Notes: generated from the sequence alone by a model not told the origin. DNA of 64,000 nucleotides from Pseudomonas fluorescens (GCF_001902145.1 NZ_MRST01000025.1:62001-126000); one strand, 5' to 3'; shown: positions 17,601-26,685, counted from the stretch's first letter. Numbers and translations: made by a program.

Positions 17601-17749
17601 CATTGGCGATTGCTACGGGGGCCAGTTCGGCCAGCCAGCAGGCGATTGGTACCGGTGTGATTGGCGGGATGATCACGGCGACATTGGCGGTGGTGTTTGT
17701 GCCGGTGTTCTTCGTGGTGGTGATGAAGCTGGTACGAAAGCGCCAGTAA
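14660..17749 (+). CDS. RND multidrug efflux transporter (HAE1 family)
   Basis: 1029 residues, the standard HAE1 size. The N-terminus PQFFIDRPIFAWVVALFILLAG is the first transmembrane helix; the proton-relay pair sits in GILVDDAIVVVENVER (about residue 406-407) and the partner Lys in LSAKNAILIIEFAKDL (about 930). Between these lie the two large periplasmic loops of the porter domain. It is most like MexD/MexY-type pumps of Pseudomonas by eye. It exports drugs or toxic amphiphiles from periplasm and membrane using the proton gradient, with the adaptor encoded upstream. A REPIN follows. Substrate range is not predictable. Confidence 0.92.
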   Translation: MPQFFIDRPIFAWVVALFILLAGFLAIPQLPVAQYPNVAPPKVEIYAVYPGASAQTLDESVVSLIEQELNGADHLLYFESQSSLGSATITATFQPGTDPEMAQVDVQNRLKVVEPRLPQAVTQQGLQVEKVSAGFLLLVTLTSNDGKLDDVALSDYLARNVMNELKRLDGVGKAQLYGAERAMRIWIDPQKLIGFNLTPADVNAAISAQNAQVSAGSIGDLPGTHTQEITAAVLVKGQLSTPAEFADIVLKANPDGSTVRIGDVARVEVGSQEYQFSTRLNGKPSTAVSVQLSPGANALSTATLVRAKMDELSRYFPANVEYKIPYDTSPFVKVSITKVVYTLLEAMALVFAVMFLFLQNVRYTLIPTLVVPIALMGTFATMLLLGFSINVLTMFGMVLAIGILVDDAIVVVENVERIMATEGLSPKEATKKAMGQITGAIIGITLVLVAVFLPMAFMPGSVGVIYQQFSLSMATSILFSAFLALTLTPALCATLLKPIAKDEHHAKGGFFGWFNQRFEQLTNRYEGWVAYALKRSGRYLLIYLVLLVGMGLLFSRLPSSFLPVEDQGYTITDIQLPPGASKNRTVQVAEQIEAHNAGEPGVGDTTMIMGFSFSGSGQNAALAFTTLKDWSERGSDDSASSIADRANMAFSDLKDAIAYAVLPPPVDGLGTSSGFEFRLQDRGGVGHAGLMAARTELLDAAAKSPILANVRESALAEAPQVQLEVDRKQANALGVSFADVGNVLSSAIGSAYINDFPNQGRMQRVVVQAEGDQRSQVADLMKIHVRNNAGKMVPLSAFVEAKWTQGPTQLTRYNGYPAIAISGEAAPGHSTGEAMNEIQRLVSQLPAGLGQEWTGLSLQERLSGSQAPLLLGLSLLIVFLCLAALYESWSIPTSVLLVVPLGVLGAVLAVSLRGMPNDVFFKVGLITIIGLSAKNAILIIEFAKDLYDQGEDLLDATLKAARLRLRPIIMTSLAFILGVVPLAIATGASSASQQAIGTGVIGGMITATLAVVFVPVFFVVVMKLVRKRQ

Positions 17750-17759
17750 TGCCCACAGT

Positions 17760-17857
17760 GTAGGAGCGAGCTTGCTCGCGAAGATCGTCAACGATAACGC
17801 GGGCCGTCTGGATGCACGCGGTGTTTTGAAGTTTTTCGCGAGCAAGCTCGGTCCTAC
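17760..17857. repeat. REPIN, type A
   Basis: Two inverted REP arms: GTAGGAGCGAGCTTGCTCGC at 17760 and its complement ending at 17857 (one C-to-G change in the CGGTCC). About 50 bp of non-REP sequence lies between. It sits 10 bp after the RND stop and may form a large hairpin protecting or ending that transcript. Confidence 0.88.
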
Positions 17858-17897
17858 AGGGATAGGCTATGGTTTCCAGCGTTCTTTGTGAGCCACC

Positions 17898-18539
17898 ATG
17901 CCCTTCCTCGCCCGCACCCATCCTCGCCTTTCATCCGCCGCCGTACTGGGCCTTGCGGCCGGCCTCCTGGTGCCGGCCGACACCCTTGCCAGCAAAATCC
18001 TGATCGGCTGGAACGCCGGGGTCTGGACCTACCTGATACTGATGCTCTGGTTGACCATTCGAGCCAAGGCCGAAGACGTCAAGCGCATCGCCGAAATCGA
18101 AGACGAGAACGCCGGCCTGGTGCTGTTCATGGTGTGCATCGCCGCCATCGCCAGCCTGGCCACCATCACCTTCGAACTGGTGGGCAGCAAGGACCTGGCC
18201 ACCTCCGAGCGCCTGCTGCATTACGGTTTTACCGGGCTGACAGTGATCGGCTCCTGGCTGCTGATCGGGGTGATTTTCAGCGTGCACTACGCCAGGCTCT
18301 ATTACACCTGGCAAGGCAAGGAGCCGGCGCTGCGCTTTGCCGAGGGCTTGCTCACCCCCAATTATTGGGACTTCCTGTATTTCTCATTCACCATCGGCGT
18401 GGCAGTGCAGACGTCGGACGTCGGTGTTGCCACCCGAAGCTTGCGTAAAGTGGTGCTGGGGCAATCGTTGATCGGGTTTCTGTTCAATACCGCGATCCTG
18501 GGGTTCTCGATCAATATTGCGGCTGGGTTGTTTGGTTAG
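17898..18539 (+). CDS. DUF1345 membrane protein
   Basis: 213 residues with about five to six hydrophobic helices (segments near 12-28, 37-53, 73-95, 108-128, 150-168 and 185-210). The pattern WTYLILMLWLTIRAKAEDVKRIAEIEDE then the C-terminal YFSFTIGVAVQTSDVGVATRSLRKVVLGQSLIGFLFNTAILGFSIN is the DUF1345 signature. Function of the family is unknown. It is monocistronic, between a REPIN and the bracketing element of the next cluster. Confidence 0.85.
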   Translation: MPFLARTHPRLSSAAVLGLAAGLLVPADTLASKILIGWNAGVWTYLILMLWLTIRAKAEDVKRIAEIEDENAGLVLFMVCIAAIASLATITFELVGSKDLATSERLLHYGFTGLTVIGSWLLIGVIFSVHYARLYYTWQGKEPALRFAEGLLTPNYWDFLYFSFTIGVAVQTSDVGVATRSLRKVVLGQSLIGFLFNTAILGFSINIAAGLFG

Positions 18540-18580
18540 GCTCCAGCCTGGCTAAACGTATGGGAACAGGTATAGAAAAC

Positions 18581-18617
18581 CGACGAATGGATAGGCAAAC
18601 CTGTTAGTTCTGACAGT
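18581..18617 (+). promoter_or_regulatory. 37-bp shared upstream element, left copy
   Basis: CGACGAATGG (18581-18590), an 8-bp spacer, then ACCTGTTAGTTCTGACAGT (18599-18617). The same two blocks with identical spacing occur on the opposite strand at 26769-26805. The second block holds the dyad CTGTTAG-TT-CTGACAG. It lies 72 bp before the start at 18690, pointing towards that gene. Promoter/operator role inferred. Confidence 0.7.
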
Positions 18618-18689
18618 TGTGCAGCGCATGTTTATGGCGCTGAATTGAATCGCTCACAACCAACCCATCCAAGGGCACGGGGCTGATTC

Positions 18690-20036
18690 ATGTCAACACA
18701 ACCGATGAACAGTAATCTGGTGCGCAATGGCAACTTCGCCCATCGCGAACTCTATTGGAACGCTACTGCCACCGCTCCAGGCCGAGTTGATTTTTCACGC
18801 CAGAAGTGCGTGATCACGGGGCCAGGCCGGGCGGAACAAGACATATCGGTTTCCGACACCGCCCCCTACACCTTCAGCCTGTATACGTTGATTACCTATA
18901 ACGGCGCCGGCTCAGTCCGACTGATATGGCAGCCCTCAGGTACGACTGAAACCATCACGCTAACAGGGAACCATGGCTGGACCCATCATCTGAGCACTTT
19001 TAGCCCACCTGCCGACACCACCGGCCTGACGCTACAACTGATGGGTGATGCTGGCGACGTCTGGTTCGATAGCCTCCAGCTGGCGGAAGACGACGGCGTG
19101 GTCATCCCCGTCGAGTTGATCCGTAACGGTGATTTCGCCGACAACAGCGATCATTGGATAGCCAACGAGCCAGAGGGCTCCTCCTCCGTGACATTTTTCG
19201 GCAACGAGTGCCAGGCAAACCTGGGGGGGTCCATCGAACAAGAAATTGCTGTCACACCCGGCCAGACCTACGCTTTTTCCATCGATGCCAGGACGCCAAC
19301 CGGAGGGCACGGTTTCGCGATATTCCATATTGCACCCGGTAACACGCCACAGATAGAACTTCGGGGGGGCGGCGACTGGGATACCTACACGTCGTCGCTG
19401 ACCATCCCTGCAAGCGTGACTGAGATCACCTTGGAAGTGATAGGCACCACCTTCCTCGTGGTTGACAACCTGTCCCTGAAATTAGCCCCAGTGCCAGCGA
19501 TTAATCAAAACCGCCCTCACCTCACACACATGTACCGCCCATCGCAGGAGAACCGTACCATGAGCAATGCCAATGCCCGAAAAGCTGCCCGCCAGGAATC
19601 CGCAGAACGTTTTTTTCAAGGTTCGATCGGAAGCGAGAACTTCAAGGCGGACTTTCGCAAACATGAATTGAAAAACAACTTCTGGTTCGCGGAAGGCGCC
19701 ATGAAGATACCGCCCACAGAAACGTCAAGGCAGGTGGTCATCTTCAAGTACCCCGTCAACGCGGTTTCCGGTCGTTATGTGTTGGAGAAAGACCCTGACG
19801 TTCATAAGTTAGCGGTTATCCTGATGACCATTAATGAAACGCCGACCCCGGCTTATCAAGCACATCGAGGCATCGTCGAATTCTTTCATGATTCGGACGA
19901 CCAGACGGTCACGGGCGCACTCGACGTTTATCTTATGGACATCAACAACCAAGAACTGCGTATGCAAATGCTGTTCAGCCTCGATAGAACCTCGCGGCGC
20001 AGCCCTACCCGTATCAATACCGTTCAACCTCGATAA
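18690..20036 (+). CDS. protein with two tandem carbohydrate-binding-like modules
   Basis: 448 residues, not assigned to a named family. Residues about 8-133 and 143-268 are a tandem duplication: each opens LVRNGNF / LIRNGDF, contains a long beta-rich stretch and ends VWFDSLQLAED / LVVDNLSLKLA, the look of a jelly-roll carbohydrate-binding module. The last 160 residues form a separate, charged domain. No classical signal peptide. Inside the gene, AGGAG lies 9 nt before an in-frame ATG at 19560, so the C-terminal domain may also be made alone as a 158-residue protein. It is preceded by the 37-bp shared element and ends at a strong terminator. It could bind glycans at a surface; this is inference. 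Confidence 0.7.
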   Translation: MSTQPMNSNLVRNGNFAHRELYWNATATAPGRVDFSRQKCVITGPGRAEQDISVSDTAPYTFSLYTLITYNGAGSVRLIWQPSGTTETITLTGNHGWTHHLSTFSPPADTTGLTLQLMGDAGDVWFDSLQLAEDDGVVIPVELIRNGDFADNSDHWIANEPEGSSSVTFFGNECQANLGGSIEQEIAVTPGQTYAFSIDARTPTGGHGFAIFHIAPGNTPQIELRGGGDWDTYTSSLTIPASVTEITLEVIGTTFLVVDNLSLKLAPVPAINQNRPHLTHMYRPSQENRTMSNANARKAARQESAERFFQGSIGSENFKADFRKHELKNNFWFAEGAMKIPPTETSRQVVIFKYPVNAVSGRYVLEKDPDVHKLAVILMTINETPTPAYQAHRGIVEFFHDSDDQTVTGALDVYLMDINNQELRMQMLFSLDRTSRRSPTRINTVQPR

Positions 20037-20053
20037 AACCTATGCATGATAGT

Positions 20054-20080
20054 AAACGCCCCGAACTCGGGGCGTTTTTT
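20054..20080. terminator. intrinsic terminator between convergent genes
   Basis: Stem ACGCCCCGA / TCGGGGCGT (20056-20064, 20067-20075) followed by six T on the plus strand and preceded by A on the other, so it can serve both the module protein (stop 20036) and the convergent autotransporter (stop 20113). Confidence 0.88.
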
Positions 20081-20112
20081 CAAGATTGTTGAAATTCGGT
20101 AGCACTGCCTGA

Positions 20113-22368
20113 TTACCAGCTATATCGCACGCCGAAATTTGCCCCCCATGGCTGATCCACATGCTTGCCTTGGCCGTAGTCAAAATCTGCATGCAACTGC
20201 ATATTTTGGGACAGTGTCAGGGCGACACCCACTCCGACCTCGACACGCGAGCCCGACAGATTATTGTCAAATGTCTGGTTATTGACCGACACCTTATTGC
20301 TCTTGGCAAATTCGTGGGCAACGCCACCCCGCAAGTAAGGCTGGAGCATACTGCCGTCATCCAACATAAAGTCGCGGCCTACCGTCACCCCCAACTTGCC
20401 CTGCACGGAGTCAGTGTGGCTGCCCTTGGCTTTGAGACCATTATCCAGGCTATAGCTCTTGCCTTGTACTGTAACCACGGACGCTTGGGCGAAAGGCTCG
20501 ACAAAGAAATCATTATCCAGCTTGATATGACGGCCCGCTTCCACGGACGCACCCAAGGCATTTGTGCTGTATTTGCCTTTGGCTTGCCTGCCGTCGCTCA
20601 AGCCGACTGTGGAGTCATTGTTCAAGCGGTTGGCCTTGATGACGCCGTCAAAATAGTAACCACTCTCTTCATCCAACCAAGTGGCATACAGACCTGCGTA
20701 ATAACTCTGCACGGTACCCGAAGTACCCCGACTGAGATCCAGGTCAGACGTACTGTGACCCGCCATTACCCCCAGCAGCCATTGGCCTTCTCCCACGGGC
20801 GTATCCGCCCCCAAGGAGAACCCGCGCTGGCTTTGTTCATAGGCACCGGCATCACCGCCACTGACCTCATATTTATTGCCATAGGCACGCAACCAGCCAC
20901 CGGCTGCGGCACCGTTATGCCGAATCTCTCCCATGCGGCTACGCAAAGATGTCATCTCGCCATACCACACAGTTGGTGCAGTGTTGAACAAGGCCAATAC
21001 CGACCGCGTGCCTGGGCTGACAGTGCGATTATTCGGGTCAAGGAACCAATCATTGCCGTCTTGCCGCAGGCCATAGGACCAAGCCCCAACATCCACATTA
21101 CCGCCTACCAGCGCAAACTGTGCATCACCACCACCGGTGTGAACGATATGCACATCACCTGGGTTTACCGCTTCTGTACCGCTGCTGGTAAGCAACAGGT
21201 CGTGATGGCCGGTTGCGTCACCGGTGATGTTCAGGAAGTCCGTCAGGCCCTGAGCGAAATCAGTGCCCATGACAAAGGTGCCTTGGCCCGACAAGCTCTT
21301 GAGGTCAAGTTGATAGAACGCATCCCCATCGCCAAACTTGACCGCGCCATCGGCAAGGCGCAAATCACCCACCTGGCTATTGCCAGTCATGACCCACATG
21401 GATTGCTCGCCAAGACTCAACGACGATACGTTTTCCAGGCGGCCGGTCAATGAGGCGCGATCAGTGAGCTGAAGATGAGCCTGGCTACCACTGCTGACGA
21501 CGACATCGCCTTTGAGCTGGCTATTGGCGATATTCATATTCGCCGTCGAGCCGCCCTTGACTTCCAGCAAGTTGCCATTACCACCGGTGAGCGTCGAGCC
21601 GTTGCGTACCTCGATATTCGCCACCGCGCCCTGGCCCCGAGCACCGTCTACGAGCAACGCAGCACCTGTGGTGCCCGTGACATGAGAATGGTCCAGGACA
21701 AGGGTGTTAGGCCCGGGCGCATGCCGGTTAAACGACATTTCAATACCGTTACGTCCGCCTGAAATATTGCTCCCAAAAGCCCGTGCCGCTGAGCTCTCCA
21801 ACCTCAACCCAAAGCTGTCGGCCCCCGTGCCGATTGACTGACTGCGCACCAACTCCAACGCACTGCCACCGGTAACAACTGCGCCGCCGGTTGCTCCCAC
21901 CAGGACACTGCCATTGACCGTCGCGGTGGATATGTCGGTCGAGTTTGTATATTTGCTCACCAGTAAACCATGGTAATCGGCACTGGTAATAACACTGTCG
22001 TTGATCTGCGCAGTGCTGCTGAGCAGCGTTACGCCAGTTTCGTACACCCCGGAAGCCGTGACACGACTGTTGTCGACAGCCACATTGGAGCCGCTCTGAG
22101 CGACAACCGTCCCCAGGATCGTACTGTCCGCGCTGACATTCAGGTTCGAGGCATCAGCATAAATGGCCTGCGTCCAGCCCCGTATGACGTTAAGCGTGGC
22201 ATTCTGCAATTCAAAGGTATCGATATAATCATCATGCCGGATGGTTTCGGTGCCATTTTCGATCAACCGAGCATGAGCATTTGGCGCCAGAAGCAACAAG
22301 GTCACCACAGATGGCACCTGCATCATTGCAACCAAGGGTTTTAATTTAAAGTACGAATTGATCTTCAC
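20113..22368 (-). CDS. pertactin-type autotransporter
   Basis: 751 residues from the GTG at 22368. The start gives MKINSYFKLKPLVAMM..., a basic n-region and a signal peptide cleaved near PNAHA-RL; GAG about 12 nt upstream is a weak ribosome site. The longer frame to 22443 has no signal-like start. The passenger (about 40-470) is rich in NSxVTA..G / SxLTGG..N repeats, expected to form a pectate-lyase-like beta-helix. The C-terminal barrel spans about 480-751 (GWLRAYGNKYEVSGGDAGAYEQ ... NFGVRYSW, aromatic end). It converges on the preceding gene across a shared terminator. Probably a surface adhesin or biofilm factor; no catalytic motif seen. Confidence 0.83.
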   Translation of the reverse strand: MKINSYFKLKPLVAMMQVPSVVTLLLLAPNAHARLIENGTETIRHDDYIDTFELQNATLNVIRGWTQAIYADASNLNVSADSTILGTVVAQSGSNVAVDNSRVTASGVYETGVTLLSSTAQINDSVITSADYHGLLVSKYTNSTDISTATVNGSVLVGATGGAVVTGGSALELVRSQSIGTGADSFGLRLESSAARAFGSNISGGRNGIEMSFNRHAPGPNTLVLDHSHVTGTTGAALLVDGARGQGAVANIEVRNGSTLTGGNGNLLEVKGGSTANMNIANSQLKGDVVVSSGSQAHLQLTDRASLTGRLENVSSLSLGEQSMWVMTGNSQVGDLRLADGAVKFGDGDAFYQLDLKSLSGQGTFVMGTDFAQGLTDFLNITGDATGHHDLLLTSSGTEAVNPGDVHIVHTGGGDAQFALVGGNVDVGAWSYGLRQDGNDWFLDPNNRTVSPGTRSVLALFNTAPTVWYGEMTSLRSRMGEIRHNGAAAGGWLRAYGNKYEVSGGDAGAYEQSQRGFSLGADTPVGEGQWLLGVMAGHSTSDLDLSRGTSGTVQSYYAGLYATWLDEESGYYFDGVIKANRLNNDSTVGLSDGRQAKGKYSTNALGASVEAGRHIKLDNDFFVEPFAQASVVTVQGKSYSLDNGLKAKGSHTDSVQGKLGVTVGRDFMLDDGSMLQPYLRGGVAHEFAKSNKVSVNNQTFDNNLSGSRVEVGVGVALTLSQNMQLHADFDYGQGKHVDQPWGANFGVRYSW

Positions 22369-22590
22369 AAGACACCACTCATTTAACAGGCATTCCAGAA
22401 CGGAACTGTTCGGCCTATTTCCAGAGGGGTGGAGCCAGGCCATTCAAGGCCGCAAAGTTACAGATCAGGCTTACCGTAATATGTAGGATTAATCCGAACA
22501 TAGAGGTAGCGATGAGGAGATTAGCTGTGTGAAAGTGCAAAGTGCGTGCAGTGCAACCGAAGGGTGCCGAAGCACCCCGCAGTCTGCAGT

Positions 22591-24582
22591 CTATTGCTCT
22601 ACCAGGCTATCCTCTAGTCCAGTGGGCGGTTGCTGCTCGCAATAAAGCCCGTTGAGGTCGGTGAACCGTGTACGGGTCCAGGCTCTTACCGAAGGCTGCT
22701 CTCCTTCTCCCGGGATCGGCACAAAATAGTGAAAGTCCACCGAATTGCGCGCCGCCGGCCGAAGGGCCGTGTAGGGGATCTTTATGTCGAAACCGTTGGA
22801 AACCATGTCGGGCGTCAGCTGCGGCGAGCTGAGGGGCAGTGTAGTGCCCAACTGAGTGTCTCCGGTAATGTCACTGAATACGCGGAATTCACATCGAACG
22901 ACCATGTACTCTCGGAAATACATTGTATTACCAGGAACCCTGACCGTCGCCTCGCGAGTCGCTCGATTGAGGTCGGTACACGCCAAAAATGCGGTCGCCT
23001 TGACAAACCTTGGCGCTTCCAATACGACTTTGTTGGCCGCCACAACCACATCCTGCGCAAGTGAGCGCTGGGTATTGTCATTAGTATCCCATCCCAGCGT
23101 ATAGAACACTGGGACCGTTCTATTGCCGACTGTACGAATGATTTCCCAAGGCACAGTTCGCGTAAGAGTGTCACCCGCCTCTTCAGTCGTCAGTTCCAAC
23201 TCATCAAACTGGTGGGCCAGATCCCCCCAATACCATTTGATTATCGTACCCGGCGCGGGAAGAGGGATGTCCCAAAGCACGGTCTCGATAGTCGCGTCCA
23301 TATTGAAGTCAGCGTCTGTGAGCTCATTTTCCAAAGTCGGGTCGACACCATAGACCCGCACGCGCGCGAGCAAACTGTTTTCCGGATCTTCACCCGGAGC
23401 AGGGCCAGGCGCAGAAAAATCGACATCAATCGTGTGAGTAGGCGCATCGGTTGGCGTCCCATTGCGATCAACAAAATAGTTGATCTCCATGGGCATCTCG
23501 CCGGCGCCGCCACCATAATGGGCCAAAAGGACATCCCTGCCGACAGGCAGCATTAACGGAAAAGGCAGATAAAGCTTAACGTCAAAACGTACCGGAGGCT
23601 GCGTGCCAATGGTCAATTCGATCACGTCAATATCGGGTAAATTATTATCATATTCTGGGATAGCAATGTTAACCCCGTTCGGGTCATAAAGGTCTTGCAA
23701 ATCAAGCAGCCCGTCACCAGGAAGAAGCGCCAAAGGCACATAGGCTTCCAGCGGATCAGGGGCGGGTGTCAGGTTCAACTCGATTCGCGCAGGCACCGAG
23801 TCTTTGCTGTCATTCCCTGCAAGGTCCAAGAAGCGGCAGAACAAGTAGTTCTGCCCGCCTTTATTACCAATAATCAGGTCCCACGGCAGTATAAAACTCA
23901 ACGAATCGTCCACAGGAAAGGTGTCAACAGGCTCAGACAGTTGTGAAGAAAAATCCGGTGAAAAAAAGACTTCGATATCATCACCCGCGCGCCGAGAGGG
24001 ATAGTCGGGAAATGTACATACCATCCCATCAGGGTGATCATCCACATCCTGCTCAGTAATTTCCCCTTTCGACGCCAAATAATCAGGGAACGAGGGCGCT
24101 GCGGGGTGCCTGGGGTCTTCTGGCGGGGTGAGGTCGACCTCCAGGGGAGCACCTACTAGCAATGGCGATTGATCGTTACCTTCATGAATGACATAGCCGA
24201 CCTCATGTTCCCCTTCCACCAAACGGACCGCCGGAATATCACGGGTGAACACTGCATCAATAGGTTGGTGGTCAGGAGACCCTGGATTAAAGTCCACAAT
24301 GTACATCGGCGCACCCCAGTTCGTTGCGCCTTTACCGCGCATATGCACTGCGAGTCTGGTGATTGTCGGTTCAAGACCATGGTCCACTGCAAACTGCACA
24401 ATATCAAACGTTACAGTAAGCGGCTTTTTCGAAGCCTCCTTAGTAATCAACCCATCACTATTCAACGTATCAAACGTGGGCAGGGGCATCGCCCGCACAC
24501 CCGCTCTGCGTTGGGACAGCAGTTCTTTATTGGCCTTGCGCGATGCAATGGCGGCCTTTTGTTTCTTACTCAACGTTGCCAT
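22591..24582 (-). CDS. multi-module Ig-like repeat protein A
   Basis: 663 residues, no recognised family. The start at 24582 has a clear ribosome site (AAAGGAG, 8 nt). After a basic N-terminal tail (ATLSKKQKAAIASRKANKELL) the rest is about five beta-rich modules of 95-120 residues. Several modules carry the same signature, a tryptophan-glycine strand then a x-PW-x-I turn: for example WYWGD...TVPWEIIRTVGN and SFILPWDLIIGNKGG. Modules end in DLTPP / DFSAPG, like bacterial Ig-like domains. There is no signal peptide or transmembrane helix. It is the downstream partner of the paralogous gene 24736-26685. Role unknown; a secreted or cell-associated binding scaffold is inferred. Codon use is visibly more AT-rich than in the flanking genes. 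Confidence 0.65.
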   Translation of the reverse strand: MATLSKKQKAAIASRKANKELLSQRRAGVRAMPLPTFDTLNSDGLITKEASKKPLTVTFDIVQFAVDHGLEPTITRLAVHMRGKGATNWGAPMYIVDFNPGSPDHQPIDAVFTRDIPAVRLVEGEHEVGYVIHEGNDQSPLLVGAPLEVDLTPPEDPRHPAAPSFPDYLASKGEITEQDVDDHPDGMVCTFPDYPSRRAGDDIEVFFSPDFSSQLSEPVDTFPVDDSLSFILPWDLIIGNKGGQNYLFCRFLDLAGNDSKDSVPARIELNLTPAPDPLEAYVPLALLPGDGLLDLQDLYDPNGVNIAIPEYDNNLPDIDVIELTIGTQPPVRFDVKLYLPFPLMLPVGRDVLLAHYGGGAGEMPMEINYFVDRNGTPTDAPTHTIDVDFSAPGPAPGEDPENSLLARVRVYGVDPTLENELTDADFNMDATIETVLWDIPLPAPGTIIKWYWGDLAHQFDELELTTEEAGDTLTRTVPWEIIRTVGNRTVPVFYTLGWDTNDNTQRSLAQDVVVAANKVVLEAPRFVKATAFLACTDLNRATREATVRVPGNTMYFREYMVVRCEFRVFSDITGDTQLGTTLPLSSPQLTPDMVSNGFDIKIPYTALRPAARNSVDFHYFVPIPGEGEQPSVRAWTRTRFTDLNGLYCEQQPPTGLEDSLVEQ

Positions 24583-24735
24583 CTGTATTCTCCTTTTGCA
24601 CTGAGTAACACCAAGACAATCGAACAAACACTTTTCTTCGACACAGAACACGTTTCAAATCGAACAATCGTTGCGCCGCCACTGCCAAATGCTGCAACTT
24701 ACACCGACGAACAACTACTCCAGGCACCTATAGTT

Positions 24736-26685
24736 CTAGTCTTCAGGACCATCACCATTCGGCCCACAATAGATATTGCCCGCTCGTTTACGATCAATTT
24801 TTGCATAGCGTAATCTTGAAGAACCTATCACTCTGTTTTTACGCCATAGTGTATAGATAACGGATACCGAACTTCCTGGGCTCTGAGGGTTTGGTGACTT
24901 GATGGGCTTGATCTTCTCAGCATAATTTTCTTGCTTGAAGGTATAACCTTTTTCCGCCTCCTCTTCGGTCAGCCGATGCGTCAGGGTATCCGCAGTTGAT
25001 GTAATAGCCTGCCCCCCTCCAGCAAACTCTTCATAGCCCTGCCATTCCACGACAAGATCGTCATCTTTGCGAAAGGCCGTTTCCGGAAGAATCTGGATAG
25101 GTATGTGATCCCACATAGCCGGCTTAGCGTCACAACCTATAAACATATTGCTATTGGCACTCGGAAACTCAACACGCCTAAATACCTGCGGAGGGACAAC
25201 ATCGACCATGACTTCAGTAAAATAGGAAAGTTGCTCATTAACACCATTGAATGTCGAGTAGTACACCCGTAGCCTTTCATCATTGCCTGCATCAACAATC
25301 ACCTGCCAAGGAATATCGCTGAACGTCACGCGTACGCCTTCAGCATCGCCGTTACGGGTATCAACAATATAACTCGCCACAGGCTTATCCATATTGGGGA
25401 AGTCCCCCCAGAACAACTCCAACACCTCACCATCACGAGGTTGGTGATAGAGCGGGACACTGGCATATACGCGTTCATCCTTATCACGTATATCGATATG
25501 GTTTTCCGTCTTCGAGCCCTCGCCAAACACAGTAACTTCTGGCAAGTCGCGGTTGAGTAACGCGGGGGCGTTGATATGGTCTTGCCCTGCAACCCTGAAG
25601 TCCCAACGGATTAACGTAGGGGGGCTGGGCAACGTGGGCGTATTGCTGCCGTACCGTGTAATGGTGTAGGTGGCCGAATCTTCTGCGAACCCCATGCCCA
25701 TCGCTATCAACTTCGACCAAGGGATACCGGCGCTGAACGGCATCTCGGTAACCTCCTGCGCGTCAAGCAGGGTACTGCCCCACAGGATGGTGACAAGATC
25801 GCGAGCATTCCAGTTGTCATACTGAACGTTGGCCACCACACCAATCCGCGCATCGTGCCGATTGATCAAACCACTTGCCATGGCAGGGATGACAAGAGGT
25901 TGGAGGTCCGAGGGCGCTTCCTTTAATCGGACTTCGACGGGCGACTGGTCGGACCTGGGGCCTCGATTATCGGAACGATCTTGAAGGCGCAGGTGAACGT
26001 ATTGAGTACCGTTGCGGTACAGGCGAAACAAATCCACAAGAATGGGAATAACAAGTGGGCTATTTTCGTCGGGAAACTCTACATAGCCACTCGGTGCACT
26101 ATCAGGTGGAGGACTTTGGTCCGAAATATAATAATAAACCCTGTCATAAGCCCGCCGGCCGAGGTAAGCAGACAATACCAAATCGACTGTGCGATGCCGG
26201 GCCGCGTAGTCCTCATCTATCGTACCCACCGGGAAGGCAGGCGTTGGCGGCGTAACGTTATTGTTTGGCGGCGTCCGGTCAATTACCAGGGTACGGAAGT
26301 CCGAGGTTGTTGGTATACCGGTTTCGTCGGTGATCCGATAAGCCAGCCGGACGGTACCGTCATTTTCCAGATAGTCGCGCGGCACGGTAATGGAAAAAGG
26401 GAAAGGCTTGGTAATGGGGCCATCCCACCGTTCCCTGAAAGGAGGGACACCTTCACCTCCGCTGCGTGACCAGACGATTTGCACAATATTGAATTCGCCA
26501 GCCTGCGCAGCGTCGTCCCATAACTGCGGAATGACCACAACAAGGTCGGTATCAAGATATTGGTGAGGTATGTATCCCTCCAGAATCGGCGGATTAGCAT
26601 TATCCAGAATGGGCACCTCAATATCGGCCAATCGGAAAATGCCGTTACGTGAAAGTCTACTTCCAGTGGTTTTTTGAGCGCTCAT
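24736..26685 (-). CDS. multi-module Ig-like repeat protein B
   Basis: 649 residues, paralogous in architecture to the protein encoded downstream. About five modules follow a short tail; the repeating signature is visible as VTILWGSTLLDAQEV...GIPWSKLIAMG and LELFWGDFPNMDKPV...DIPWQVIVDAGN, with module ends such as VIDRTPP and DVVPP. No signal peptide, transmembrane segment or enzyme motif is seen. It starts 83 bp downstream of the right-hand copy of the 37-bp shared element and is followed after about 150 bp by its paralogue, so both are probably read from that promoter. The AT-richer composition suggests the pair was acquired. Function unknown. Confidence 0.65.
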   Translation of the reverse strand: MSAQKTTGSRLSRNGIFRLADIEVPILDNANPPILEGYIPHQYLDTDLVVVIPQLWDDAAQAGEFNIVQIVWSRSGGEGVPPFRERWDGPITKPFPFSITVPRDYLENDGTVRLAYRITDETGIPTTSDFRTLVIDRTPPNNNVTPPTPAFPVGTIDEDYAARHRTVDLVLSAYLGRRAYDRVYYYISDQSPPPDSAPSGYVEFPDENSPLVIPILVDLFRLYRNGTQYVHLRLQDRSDNRGPRSDQSPVEVRLKEAPSDLQPLVIPAMASGLINRHDARIGVVANVQYDNWNARDLVTILWGSTLLDAQEVTEMPFSAGIPWSKLIAMGMGFAEDSATYTITRYGSNTPTLPSPPTLIRWDFRVAGQDHINAPALLNRDLPEVTVFGEGSKTENHIDIRDKDERVYASVPLYHQPRDGEVLELFWGDFPNMDKPVASYIVDTRNGDAEGVRVTFSDIPWQVIVDAGNDERLRVYYSTFNGVNEQLSYFTEVMVDVVPPQVFRRVEFPSANSNMFIGCDAKPAMWDHIPIQILPETAFRKDDDLVVEWQGYEEFAGGGQAITSTADTLTHRLTEEEAEKGYTFKQENYAEKIKPIKSPNPQSPGSSVSVIYTLWRKNRVIGSSRLRYAKIDRKRAGNIYCGPNGDGPED

